DNA of 64,000 bases. Origin: HdN1 sp052035295 (lineage in GTDB: Bacteria; Pseudomonadota; Gammaproteobacteria; Pseudomonadales; Ketobacteraceae). A model generated the notes under the pieces. It did no database searches. It saw only the letters and a program-made list of their open reading frames with translations, and was not told the DNA's origin. Within the stretch, counting starts at the first letter, position 1. Each line of letters starts with the position of its first letter. The stretch lies in contig JBPOHS010000001.1 in assembly GCA_052035295.1 (NCBI GenBank), forward strand, positions 1 to 64,000. The letters run 5' to 3'. The position numbers and the translations under genes were made by a program. Positions 51,356-59,004 of this stretch are shown in pieces.

Positions 51356-51934
51356 TCACTCGATGCTGGTCGTGGCCGTGGTGGAAAAATCGCTGTAAAC
51401 GCCTTCCGAATCGATGGTGGCGATGGAAAATTCATAGAGTCCCGGCGCAAGGTTTTCCATGGTCCAGTCGGTGGTTTGCGGATCATTGATGCGGATAACG
51501 GTGACGTCAGTTTCCTGGTTCTTGCTGTAGCGTACCTCGTAGCCGCCGATTTCATAAACAGGCAGGTAGGTACCGTCTTCACGGGTGGCAGGAATACTCC
51601 AGCTCAATGAAACCATCGGAACAACCGGGGTTTCCACCGGCGTTTCGTCATTGCCGGTGGGTTCCGTCGTCACCGGATCGCCGCTTCCCTGATCAGGTGC
51701 GGTGTCATTGTCGGCAACATCCGGTGTGGTAGGAGTGGAAGATGTATCAGGATCCGTGGAGGCTCCTGGCTCGGTGCTGGTATCTGACCCCGTGTCTCCC
51801 GAGCCGACTGTCGCGCCACTTTCACCGGGTGTGCTGCCTGAGGAAGAATCACCTGTGGAAGAGCCGCCTCCGCCACCACACGCTGCAAGAGAAGCGACTG
51901 CCAAGGCAAGAATCAGCAACTTTGACGTTTTCAT
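51356..51934 (-). CDS. Lipoprotein with low-complexity linker and fibronectin type III-like domain
   Basis: The product is 192 residues from the ATG at 51934. The signal is MKTSKLLILALAVASLAAC with lipobox LAAC and Cys19. A Gly5 run and a linker of about 85 residues made almost only of S, T, G, D, P and E follow. The C-terminal 90 residues look like one FN3 domain: VSLSWSIPATREDGTYLPVY, EIGGYEVRYSK and APGLYEFSIATIDSEGVYSD. The extended linker would let the domain reach out from the outer membrane. It sits between prsT and prsR, all on one strand. The function is unknown; a link to the PEP-CTERM envelope system is inferred from position. Confidence 0.82.
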   Translation of the reverse strand: MKTSKLLILALAVASLAACGGGGGSSTGDSSSGSTPGESGATVGSGDTGSDTSTEPGASTDPDTSSTPTTPDVADNDTAPDQGSGDPVTTEPTGNDETPVETPVVPMVSLSWSIPATREDGTYLPVYEIGGYEVRYSKNQETDVTVIRINDPQTTDWTMENLAPGLYEFSIATIDSEGVYSDFSTTATTSIE

Positions 51935-51945
51935 GGTGGGCACCT

Positions 51946-51981
51946 GTTCAAACTACGAAATTGAACGATCTATAAGTTCAA
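51946..51981. promoter_or_regulatory. Three GTTCAA/TTGAAC hexamers at exact 15-bp spacing
   Basis: GTTCAA at 51946, TTGAAC at 51961 and GTTCAA at 51976 alternate in orientation, just upstream of the lipoprotein start. A further GTTCAA lies at 52045. The array could bind a regulator, or fold as alternative stems in the mRNA leader. Confidence 0.4.
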
Positions 51982-52090
51982 GCGTAGTCGGTGTCCGAAA
52001 AATGATCGCCTGCGGGTCGTGGTGGTTGTCTGAATTGCGGATCAGTTCAAAAAATAAGCTATTTTGCTGTGTCCATGCACAGCGTGAGCG

Positions 52091-53461
52091 CTATTCGCTC
52101 GTCGGCGGAATTTCTGTGAACTGGATCTCGTATTTTTTTAACAGGTCATAGAGCGTTGGTCGCGTGACGCCAAGCAGCCGCGCTGCATTGGAGACGTTAC
52201 CTTCGGCCAGTGACAGGGCTTTCTTGATGGCATTGACTTCTGCTTCCTGGCGCACTTGTCGCAAATTGATGCTCAACTGATCGCCCGCATCCAGACCGAT
52301 ATCTGCAGCCGTGATCTGTTTGCCTTCACACATGATGACGGCGCGTTTGATCTTGTTTTCCATTTCACGAACGTTGCCCGGCCACTCGTAGTTTTCGATG
52401 GCCGTGGTGGCGTCTGCAGAAAACCCCTTGATGGAGCGATGCTGTTCCTCGGTGAATTTTTTCAGAATATGTCGCGCGAGCAGCACTTTGTCGGCAGCGC
52501 GATCACGCAGGGGAGGGAGGTTGATCACGAGTTCGCTGATACGGTAGAAGAGATCTTCCCGGAAGCTGCCATCCGCCACCATTTTTTCCAGGTTCTTGTT
52601 GGTGGCGCAAACCACTCTGACATCGACCGGGATTTCTTCGCGCCCGCCCAACCGCTCGATCACGCGTTCCTGTAAAAAACGCAGCAGCTTGGCTTGTAAC
52701 GGCAGCGGCATGTCGCCGATTTCATCGAGGAACAATGTGCCTTTGTTGGCCGTCTCAATTTTGCCCGGCGTACGCTTGACCGCACCGGTGAAGGCGCCTT
52801 TTTCGTAGCCGAACAGTTCGCTTTCCATCAGGTTTTCGGGCACGGCAGCGCAGTTGATGGCGACGAAGCGGGCGCTGTTACGCGGGCTGAGGTTGTGTAT
52901 CGCTCGCGCAATCACTTCCTTGCCGGTGCCTGATTCACCCAGTATCAGGCAGGTGACCGTGGCTGGAGCCACTTTTTCTACCGTGCGGCACACACGTAGC
53001 ATCAACGGGTCTGATGCAATAACCCCGGCCAGTGGCGAAGTAACGACGTTATTAAGGCGACGGTTCTCGTTTTCCAGATCGTAAAGCTGGAAGGCGCGCT
53101 GCACGATCAGGTCAAGCGTGTTTGTATCGACCGGTTTCTGGTAAAAATCGTAGGCACCCAAGGCAATCGCGCGCAAGGCGTTCGCATAATCATGATAACC
53201 GGTCACGACAATGATTTTCGCGGCCGGGGCAAGCGTGGTGATTTCCTGAATGGTGCGGAATCCTTCCTCTACGCCTTCCTCATCAGGGGGTAGCCCGAGA
53301 TCCTGCAGAATGACGGCAGGCTGTTCCCGTCGCAGCGCCGCAATGGCTGAGGCCCGGTCTTCCGCGACGACCACCCGGTACTGATCGAAATGCCAGCGCA
53401 GCTGGCTGCGCAATCCTTGATCATCTTCGACAATTAGCAGCGTAGTGTTCTTTTCAGTCAT
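52091..53461 (-). CDS. prsR: PEP-CTERM-box response regulator PrsR (sigma-54 activator)
   Basis: The product is 456 residues from the ATG at 53461, which overlaps the prsK stop by 8 bases. The receiver domain has Asp54 in ILQDLGLPPDEEG. The AAA+ domain has Walker A GESGTGKE at 175-182 and the sigma-54 contact loop GAFTGA at 222-227, with Walker B GTLFLDEIGDM. The C-terminal Fis-type helix-turn-helix is EGNVSNAARLLGVTRPTLYD. PrsR is thought to activate sigma-54 promoters of PEP-CTERM protein genes when phosphorylated by PrsK. I found no clear -24/-12 promoter in this window. Confidence 0.93.
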   Translation of the reverse strand: MTEKNTTLLIVEDDQGLRSQLRWHFDQYRVVVAEDRASAIAALRREQPAVILQDLGLPPDEEGVEEGFRTIQEITTLAPAAKIIVVTGYHDYANALRAIALGAYDFYQKPVDTNTLDLIVQRAFQLYDLENENRRLNNVVTSPLAGVIASDPLMLRVCRTVEKVAPATVTCLILGESGTGKEVIARAIHNLSPRNSARFVAINCAAVPENLMESELFGYEKGAFTGAVKRTPGKIETANKGTLFLDEIGDMPLPLQAKLLRFLQERVIERLGGREEIPVDVRVVCATNKNLEKMVADGSFREDLFYRISELVINLPPLRDRAADKVLLARHILKKFTEEQHRSIKGFSADATTAIENYEWPGNVREMENKIKRAVIMCEGKQITAADIGLDAGDQLSINLRQVRQEAEVNAIKKALSLAEGNVSNAARLLGVTRPTLYDLLKKYEIQFTEIPPTSE

Positions 53462-55544
53462 TGATATTACTTGCCAGTGCAAAGCCGCTGTCAGTGACCA
53501 GCGGAATGGTAATTTTGAACACGGTGCCTACCTTGGGGGTGGAGTTGACGGCAACGTCCCCACCCAGACTGCGTATGAACTCTCGCGTCTGATACACGCC
53601 TATGCCCATGCCCTTGCCGGATTTCGTCGTATCAAACGGCTGGAACAGTCGGTTCTTGATGAATTCGGCATCCATACCTTCACCGTTGTCTTCGACCTCA
53701 ATGACGGCGTTTCCGCTTTTTTCATAAAGCGTGACGTCTACAAATCCCCCGGGAACGGTGGCTTCCTGCGCGTTCTTGATAATATGGGTAAAAATCATTT
53801 CCAGGTGGTCCTGGTCAGTCGTCACCATCATAACGCCATCATTGAGACGAAGCGAGGGACGCGGATTTTTCGACTGACATTTTTTCACGGCTTCAATCAA
53901 TATTTTCTTGATGTCCACGGTCATGCTCGACGAGGGCTGCTTTTGCTGCAACTTCTTCAGCAAATTGCTCATGCGTTTTACCGAGTTGTCGATCGTGTTA
54001 ATGGCATCCTCGATAAAAGCCGGATTTTCCTTGTGCTTGTTGGCGTTCTCAACCACCAGCGCCTGCTGCGCGATCAGGTTTTTCAGATCGTGCATGATAA
54101 AGGCCGTCAGTTTGTTGTAGGCCTCGAACTGTTTGGACTGGGCCAATAGTTCAGCCGCTTCATGACGGGAAAGATAACTGGCCACCTGACGGCCGACGGT
54201 TTTGAGTAGATCCAGGTCTTCCCAGGAAAGGCGTTCCACATGATTGGGCGTCGCCAGCAACATGAACCCATAAAGCCGTTGTTCGATTTTCAGTGGCATG
54301 ATCAACCACAGTTTTTGAATGCTCTGCACCCAGTACGGAAGCGCGGAATTATAGTTGCTGAGCTCGTCCGGTTCGGCGGCGCCAGGCACGAACACCCAGT
54401 CAAGCTCCGACAGGATCCGGCAGAAATCACTGCTATCCGATTCCTCCAGCATCATCGAGGGCAGCTCCATGTTGCTGGTGGCTACCGGAATGAATTTGCC
54501 GTAGTGATTGTTGACCCACAGGCATCCTCCCGGGCTGCGGAACATGCCCGTTACGGCGCGTAAGGCGCGTTTGTCGAGGTCTTCGTCAGTCGGCTCCGAG
54601 AGGTAATTGATGAGCTTGAGCCATTCGGTGCGATAGTCGTACTTGTGATGGAAAAAGTGTTTGTCGACCATCACCGCCAGGCGGGTGCGAACGCTCTCTG
54701 ACGCGAAGACGATGGCGACCAGCATGAGTGCGGTGAACAGCAGCACCGTCTGCAGGATGGTGCCCCAATCACCGCCATAATTCTTGATGTAATAGCCACC
54801 CGCCGCCATCAACGCCAGAAAGAAACCGGCAGTCGTCAAGCTGGTAGTATAAAAAACAATCGGGCGGGAGATGGAGACCCGGGCACTCATTTCACCCTGG
54901 GTAGACGTGGCCAGCAGTCCCACGGCGAGAATCATGGCGCTGATGCCGCTGACCAGACCGCGTGCGTTCCACAATTCCGTCGCCGTGTTTTTCATGATCA
55001 GGGTGTGTGCGAACAGGTACAGGTCGAATGCCATGAAGGCACCGATACCCACCGACAACACCTTGGCGAGCCGTGCATGGGGAGCGTTACGATAAAGCTG
55101 TTCGACGCCGACGGTACAAAGGATGGCCATCAACAGGCTGTTCCATGCGATCGCCATGTTATCGAGCCAAAACGCTTCGGCAGGCTTGCTGGAAACGGCG
55201 AGATAACCACTGGCGAAGACCATGGCCCAAATGCTCAGCAGGAAGGCCGTGATCTTGCGCGGAACCTTTTTGCCGGAATGGAAACGGATATTGAACAATA
55301 AAAACAGTAGCCAAGTACCGTAGCGCAGCGACTCAGTAACCAGCACCTGAGTGGACGAGAGGGCAATGTAGACCGCGCCTGCCGCATAAACCAGACACCA
55401 GACCGTACCGGTGATGCTGGCGAGGAGAAAAGAGGCATGCAGCTGTCGCCTCACTGCAAGAATGATGGCGACCACAAACACGCAGAGATTTAATGCAGCG
55501 CCCCCGGCATAACTGACAAAGGTAAGATGGTCGAGAGGCTGCAT
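53454..55544 (-). CDS. prsK: PEP-CTERM system histidine kinase PrsK
   Basis: The product is 696 residues. About eight membrane segments fill residues 1-285 (for example LCVFVVAIILA, WGTILQTVLLFTALMLVAIV). A GAF-like domain follows at about 300-455, then the kinase core with the phospho-histidine in FIMHDLKNLIAQQ (His485), N-box IFTHIIKNAQEA and ATP-binding VEDNGEGMDAE. The HDLKN form of the H-box is characteristic of PrsK. It is cotranscribed with prsR. The signal sensed is unknown. Confidence 0.93.
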   Translation of the reverse strand: MQPLDHLTFVSYAGGAALNLCVFVVAIILAVRRQLHASFLLASITGTVWCLVYAAGAVYIALSSTQVLVTESLRYGTWLLFLLFNIRFHSGKKVPRKITAFLLSIWAMVFASGYLAVSSKPAEAFWLDNMAIAWNSLLMAILCTVGVEQLYRNAPHARLAKVLSVGIGAFMAFDLYLFAHTLIMKNTATELWNARGLVSGISAMILAVGLLATSTQGEMSARVSISRPIVFYTTSLTTAGFFLALMAAGGYYIKNYGGDWGTILQTVLLFTALMLVAIVFASESVRTRLAVMVDKHFFHHKYDYRTEWLKLINYLSEPTDEDLDKRALRAVTGMFRSPGGCLWVNNHYGKFIPVATSNMELPSMMLEESDSSDFCRILSELDWVFVPGAAEPDELSNYNSALPYWVQSIQKLWLIMPLKIEQRLYGFMLLATPNHVERLSWEDLDLLKTVGRQVASYLSRHEAAELLAQSKQFEAYNKLTAFIMHDLKNLIAQQALVVENANKHKENPAFIEDAINTIDNSVKRMSNLLKKLQQKQPSSSMTVDIKKILIEAVKKCQSKNPRPSLRLNDGVMMVTTDQDHLEMIFTHIIKNAQEATVPGGFVDVTLYEKSGNAVIEVEDNGEGMDAEFIKNRLFQPFDTTKSGKGMGIGVYQTREFIRSLGGDVAVNSTPKVGTVFKITIPLVTDSGFALASNIND

Positions 55545-55562
55545 TGATCCCTTGTATGACTA

Positions 55563-57830
55563 TCAGGACGCCTGTCGACCGGGAGGGCTCATCTTCTTCA
55601 GGCTGCCGGCAATATTGACCATGGCGCGATCAAACAGCAGACCTGATTCGAGAAGCTTGACTTGCCCCTGTTGCATGTCCTGGGCGAACTGGCGTTTGGA
55701 TTTCTCCAGAAGTTTGAAACCAAACCGGTTGACGAATACCAGCTGGTCGGTTGCGTCAATTTTAGCAGCCAGTTTGCAGCGCGTCGTTCTTCCGCTGTCG
55801 GGGGCTGTGTAATTGATCCAGCTACCCACCTTGAGTTCCTCGGCCTTGCGCAGGAATTCGTAGGTTATCGCCTGATGTTTGATCTGCTGGCGTTCGAGCG
55901 CAGTCATTTCTTTCCAGGATTTGCCGCCGGCATTGTCGTTCTGGCCGAGTTCCAGCAAATACTGGGCGGTAATGGCCTGATAGAGGGGGGCACGGTGACC
56001 TTCAGTCAGGGTTTCAAGCAAGTCGTGCAACTGGTTGAGTTTCTGGTTGGCCGTATCGGCAATGATCGAGAGACGTTTGAAGCCTTCTTCCGCGCGGTTC
56101 ATCAGCAAGGGCTTGAGTCTTGCCATGCGTTGACGGGACTTTTCGTCACTATGACGCACACAGAACCAGCACATGTCGTCAACAAACTGGATGGCGTCCA
56201 CCCACTCCTGACAATCCTGGCCGTATTTGAGCAGGGTATGGATCAACAGCTTTTGCCAGTCGGATACCAGCAGCTCCCAGACCAGGGGGGGCAGCGAGGT
56301 ATCGTGCAGCCGATTCCACAGCAGCTTCTGCACCTGGGACCGGGAATGATCCATCTTGGCTTTGCCATGGGCTGCTTCACTGGTGCGCTTCTCAACCAGC
56401 ACCGAGCGCTTCTGTTCCTCGCCGACGTGCACCTTGAGTTCCTTGAGGCACTCGTCGAACAAGCCGACATCGCCCTGGAACGAATTGAGTACCCGATGCA
56501 CCAGTCGCTCAATCAGCTCGAACAACGTGTCCTGGGCTGCTTTGTCGCTGTCATCCCAGCCGATGCTGGCGAGGGCGATTTCGTTGATGAAGCGTCTGAC
56601 GCCATGGTTCTGGTTGCTGAAAAAGGACTTGTCACTCAGGGCAACCTTCAGCACCGGGATCTGCAGACGGGCCACCAGCGCCTGGATGGGCACCGGCAGG
56701 CTGCTGTCGTCGAGGACGAAATCAAAAAACATGGCGACCAGGTTGATGACATCCTCATCGGCCTGTTCGAGACTGCGCGGTTGCCCGGGCTGCCCCATGG
56801 CCACCAGACCGTTGAAGATCAATTGGCGCAGATCGAGGGGATTTTCGGCATTGCTGGCAAACTGGGTTTGCTGGTGGTTCAGGAAACCCTGCAAATCGGC
56901 GCCGGCGACGGCAGGCCCCATCGGCAAGTCCTGATAGAGGTGGCGGATGTCCTTGGGCAGGGTTGTTCCCATGTTGCGCAGGGCTGACAGCAGCCCGGAC
57001 ACCATTTCATAAGCCCGGGAACCGTCCAGTGCTGCTTCCATTCCAGGCATGTCGGTCAGGCCGATCTGATCGTCTGTGGCCGTCCCAGGCACGGAAGCCG
57101 GGGGTTCATGGTTGGGATTGACGATCGAGCTGCGAATTTTCGGCAGAATGCCGGACGCGATCAGTAGCTCATTTGCCAGTCGGTAGATATGCCCCAACTC
57201 ACGAACCACCACGCGATCGAATTGCTTCAGCAGGATGATGCGCGCGGTGAATTCGACATCAAGGGGCTTGAGCGACCGACTGAATGCCGCACAAAGCTGG
57301 GCGGGATCAAGCGGGTTGTTGGTTTCGTTGACCCGGGGATTCTGTAGTAGATAATCCAGCCGGCAATTCAGGTGGTACAGCTCTTCCTGGTAAGTGGCGC
57401 GCGCCTTGCCCACGATGCCGGAAATGGCGACGTTCTGCTCCATCTCGTCATTGGCGACCAGGTTGAGCGTTTCCATCGTGTTGGTGCGTGGTTCATCGGT
57501 ACCACGCGTTTTGCCCAAATCACGAAAGAGGTTTTCATACTCACGCTTGAAAGCGTTGATGACGTCACTCTTGCGAATGCGCACTTCGCGCATCGAATCG
57601 AAATACAGGTTTTGTTCCTTGTTGTTGGCCGCTTTCTTGGCCAGATCAAAGAACAGGTCGTCGCATGAAGTAAAAAATGTGTTGACGTGATTGAGCAGAA
57701 TGCTGAGCACATTCTCTTTCAGCTGACGCAACACGGCCGGCAATGCAATGGCGACGTTACCTGTCCCGCTGTACGTACCTGTTGACGTAGGGTCGCCGTT
57801 GAAGGGCCTACGATCCTGATCCCAATTCAT
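55563..57830 (-). CDS. DUF1631 family protein
   Basis: The product is 755 residues, mostly helical, with no signal peptide or membrane helix. It is a paralogue of the DUF1631 section of the large protein at 39900. Matching parts include LPPLVWELLVSDWQKLLIHT here with VPRVLLQLLDAGWKELMRLS there, and a C-terminal beta domain, LKVGSWINYTAPDSGRTTRC here with LKIGQWLEFGVKSHRKTLCQ there. That beta domain is probably PilZ-like. It lies 18 bases downstream of prsK's start side on the same strand, so it is probably transcribed ahead of prsK and prsR. The function is unknown; c-di-GMP sensing is a plausible inference. Confidence 0.87.
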   Translation of the reverse strand: MNWDQDRRPFNGDPTSTGTYSGTGNVAIALPAVLRQLKENVLSILLNHVNTFFTSCDDLFFDLAKKAANNKEQNLYFDSMREVRIRKSDVINAFKREYENLFRDLGKTRGTDEPRTNTMETLNLVANDEMEQNVAISGIVGKARATYQEELYHLNCRLDYLLQNPRVNETNNPLDPAQLCAAFSRSLKPLDVEFTARIILLKQFDRVVVRELGHIYRLANELLIASGILPKIRSSIVNPNHEPPASVPGTATDDQIGLTDMPGMEAALDGSRAYEMVSGLLSALRNMGTTLPKDIRHLYQDLPMGPAVAGADLQGFLNHQQTQFASNAENPLDLRQLIFNGLVAMGQPGQPRSLEQADEDVINLVAMFFDFVLDDSSLPVPIQALVARLQIPVLKVALSDKSFFSNQNHGVRRFINEIALASIGWDDSDKAAQDTLFELIERLVHRVLNSFQGDVGLFDECLKELKVHVGEEQKRSVLVEKRTSEAAHGKAKMDHSRSQVQKLLWNRLHDTSLPPLVWELLVSDWQKLLIHTLLKYGQDCQEWVDAIQFVDDMCWFCVRHSDEKSRQRMARLKPLLMNRAEEGFKRLSIIADTANQKLNQLHDLLETLTEGHRAPLYQAITAQYLLELGQNDNAGGKSWKEMTALERQQIKHQAITYEFLRKAEELKVGSWINYTAPDSGRTTRCKLAAKIDATDQLVFVNRFGFKLLEKSKRQFAQDMQQGQVKLLESGLLFDRAMVNIAGSLKKMSPPGRQAS

Positions 57831-58029
57831 GCCGAATCTTCCAATGGATTTTTACACGCTGACATTAGCAAAATGCAATGAAGGTATTATGTCTCTTTGC
57901 TGTCCCGGGTTCAATGCGCACCACCGTACCGGGCAAGAATGTTATCACCCGCGCAGCGATGGTTCGTGATCCAGAAAAAGCCATTCAAAACAATAAGATA
58001 ATGAGGGGCGTCAAGGGTTTTGTCGGGAA

Positions 58030-59004
58030 TCAGACAGGGATCAGCACGTCAATTATGTTGCGTGCCGCGTTGAGCGGAGTCGTACGATCTTCGATAACGC
58101 GCGCTTCCAGTTGTTCTGCAAGCCGTTTTGCCTGTGTGTGATTTTGTAATCGTTGTTCTATCAGTTCGTAAACGAGTTTCCACATCCAGTCCTTGTTCTG
58201 GCGTGCGCGCCGGTGCGCAATCTCGTTGGCGGCCTGCATGGTGGCGTGGAATTCACCGATCATGCGCCAGACATCGGCAATCCCCTGGTTTTCCAGGGCC
58301 GAACACGTCATGACACGGGGCGTCCACAAGGGCTTGTGCTGCATCAGGTGCAAGGCGCTTTCGTATTGCCTGCGCGCCACCGCTGCCGTTGTTGCATAGG
58401 CACCATCGGCCTTGTTGACCACGATGGCATCGGCCAGTTCGAGAATTCCTTTCTTGATGCCTTGCAGCTCGTCGCCCGCATTGGGCAGCATGAGCACCAG
58501 AAAAAAGTCCACCATGCCGGCCACTTCGTATTCCGACTGACCAACGCCGACCGTTTCTACGATGATGACATCGTAGCCAGCAGCTTCGCACAGCAGCATG
58601 GTTTCCCGGGTTTTTTCGGCAACGCCGCCGAGTGAACCGGAGGAGGGAGAGGGGCGAATGAAGGCCATGTCCGATTGGCTCAGACGTTCCATGCGGGTTT
58701 TGTCACCGAGGATGCTGCCGCCGGTCAGCGGTGAGGAGGGATCCACGGCGAGCACGGCAACTTTCTTGCCGGCGTTGATGAGATGGCAGCCAAACGATTC
58801 GATGAAACTGGATTTGCCGACGCCAGGCACACCGGTAATGCCGATACGCACGCTCTTACCGGTATGCGGAAGCACTTCTTCCAACAAGCCTTGTGCCTGC
58901 TGGCGATGCGTATCCAGGCGGCTTTCAATCAGCGTGATGGCCTTTGCCAGAGGGCGGCGTGCGCCCCCCAGCAAGGCATTCACATCAATTTGCGCAACGC
59001 TCAT
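58030..59004 (-). CDS. meaB: Methylmalonyl-CoA mutase-associated GTPase MeaB
   Basis: G3E P-loop GTPase that guards B12 loading and protection of the mutase. The product is 324 residues. P-loop GVPGVGKSS is at 58-66. VLAVDPSSPLTGGSILGDKTR and ETVGVGQSEYEVAGMVD are family blocks, and the base-specificity motif is NKADG. The ATG overlaps the stop of the mutase gene by 4 bases, so they are translationally coupled. Confidence 0.95.
   Translation of the reverse strand: MSVAQIDVNALLGGARRPLAKAITLIESRLDTHRQQAQGLLEEVLPHTGKSVRIGITGVPGVGKSSFIESFGCHLINAGKKVAVLAVDPSSPLTGGSILGDKTRMERLSQSDMAFIRPSPSSGSLGGVAEKTRETMLLCEAAGYDVIIVETVGVGQSEYEVAGMVDFFLVLMLPNAGDELQGIKKGILELADAIVVNKADGAYATTAAVARRQYESALHLMQHKPLWTPRVMTCSALENQGIADVWRMIGEFHATMQAANEIAHRRARQNKDWMWKLVYELIEQRLQNHTQAKRLAEQLEARVIEDRTTPLNAARNIIDVLIPV

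Noticed and set aside
57878..58141. 87-codon plus-strand frame between the DUF1631 gene and meaB
   Set aside because: Basic, low-information composition, no ribosome-binding site, and it overlaps the end of meaB.
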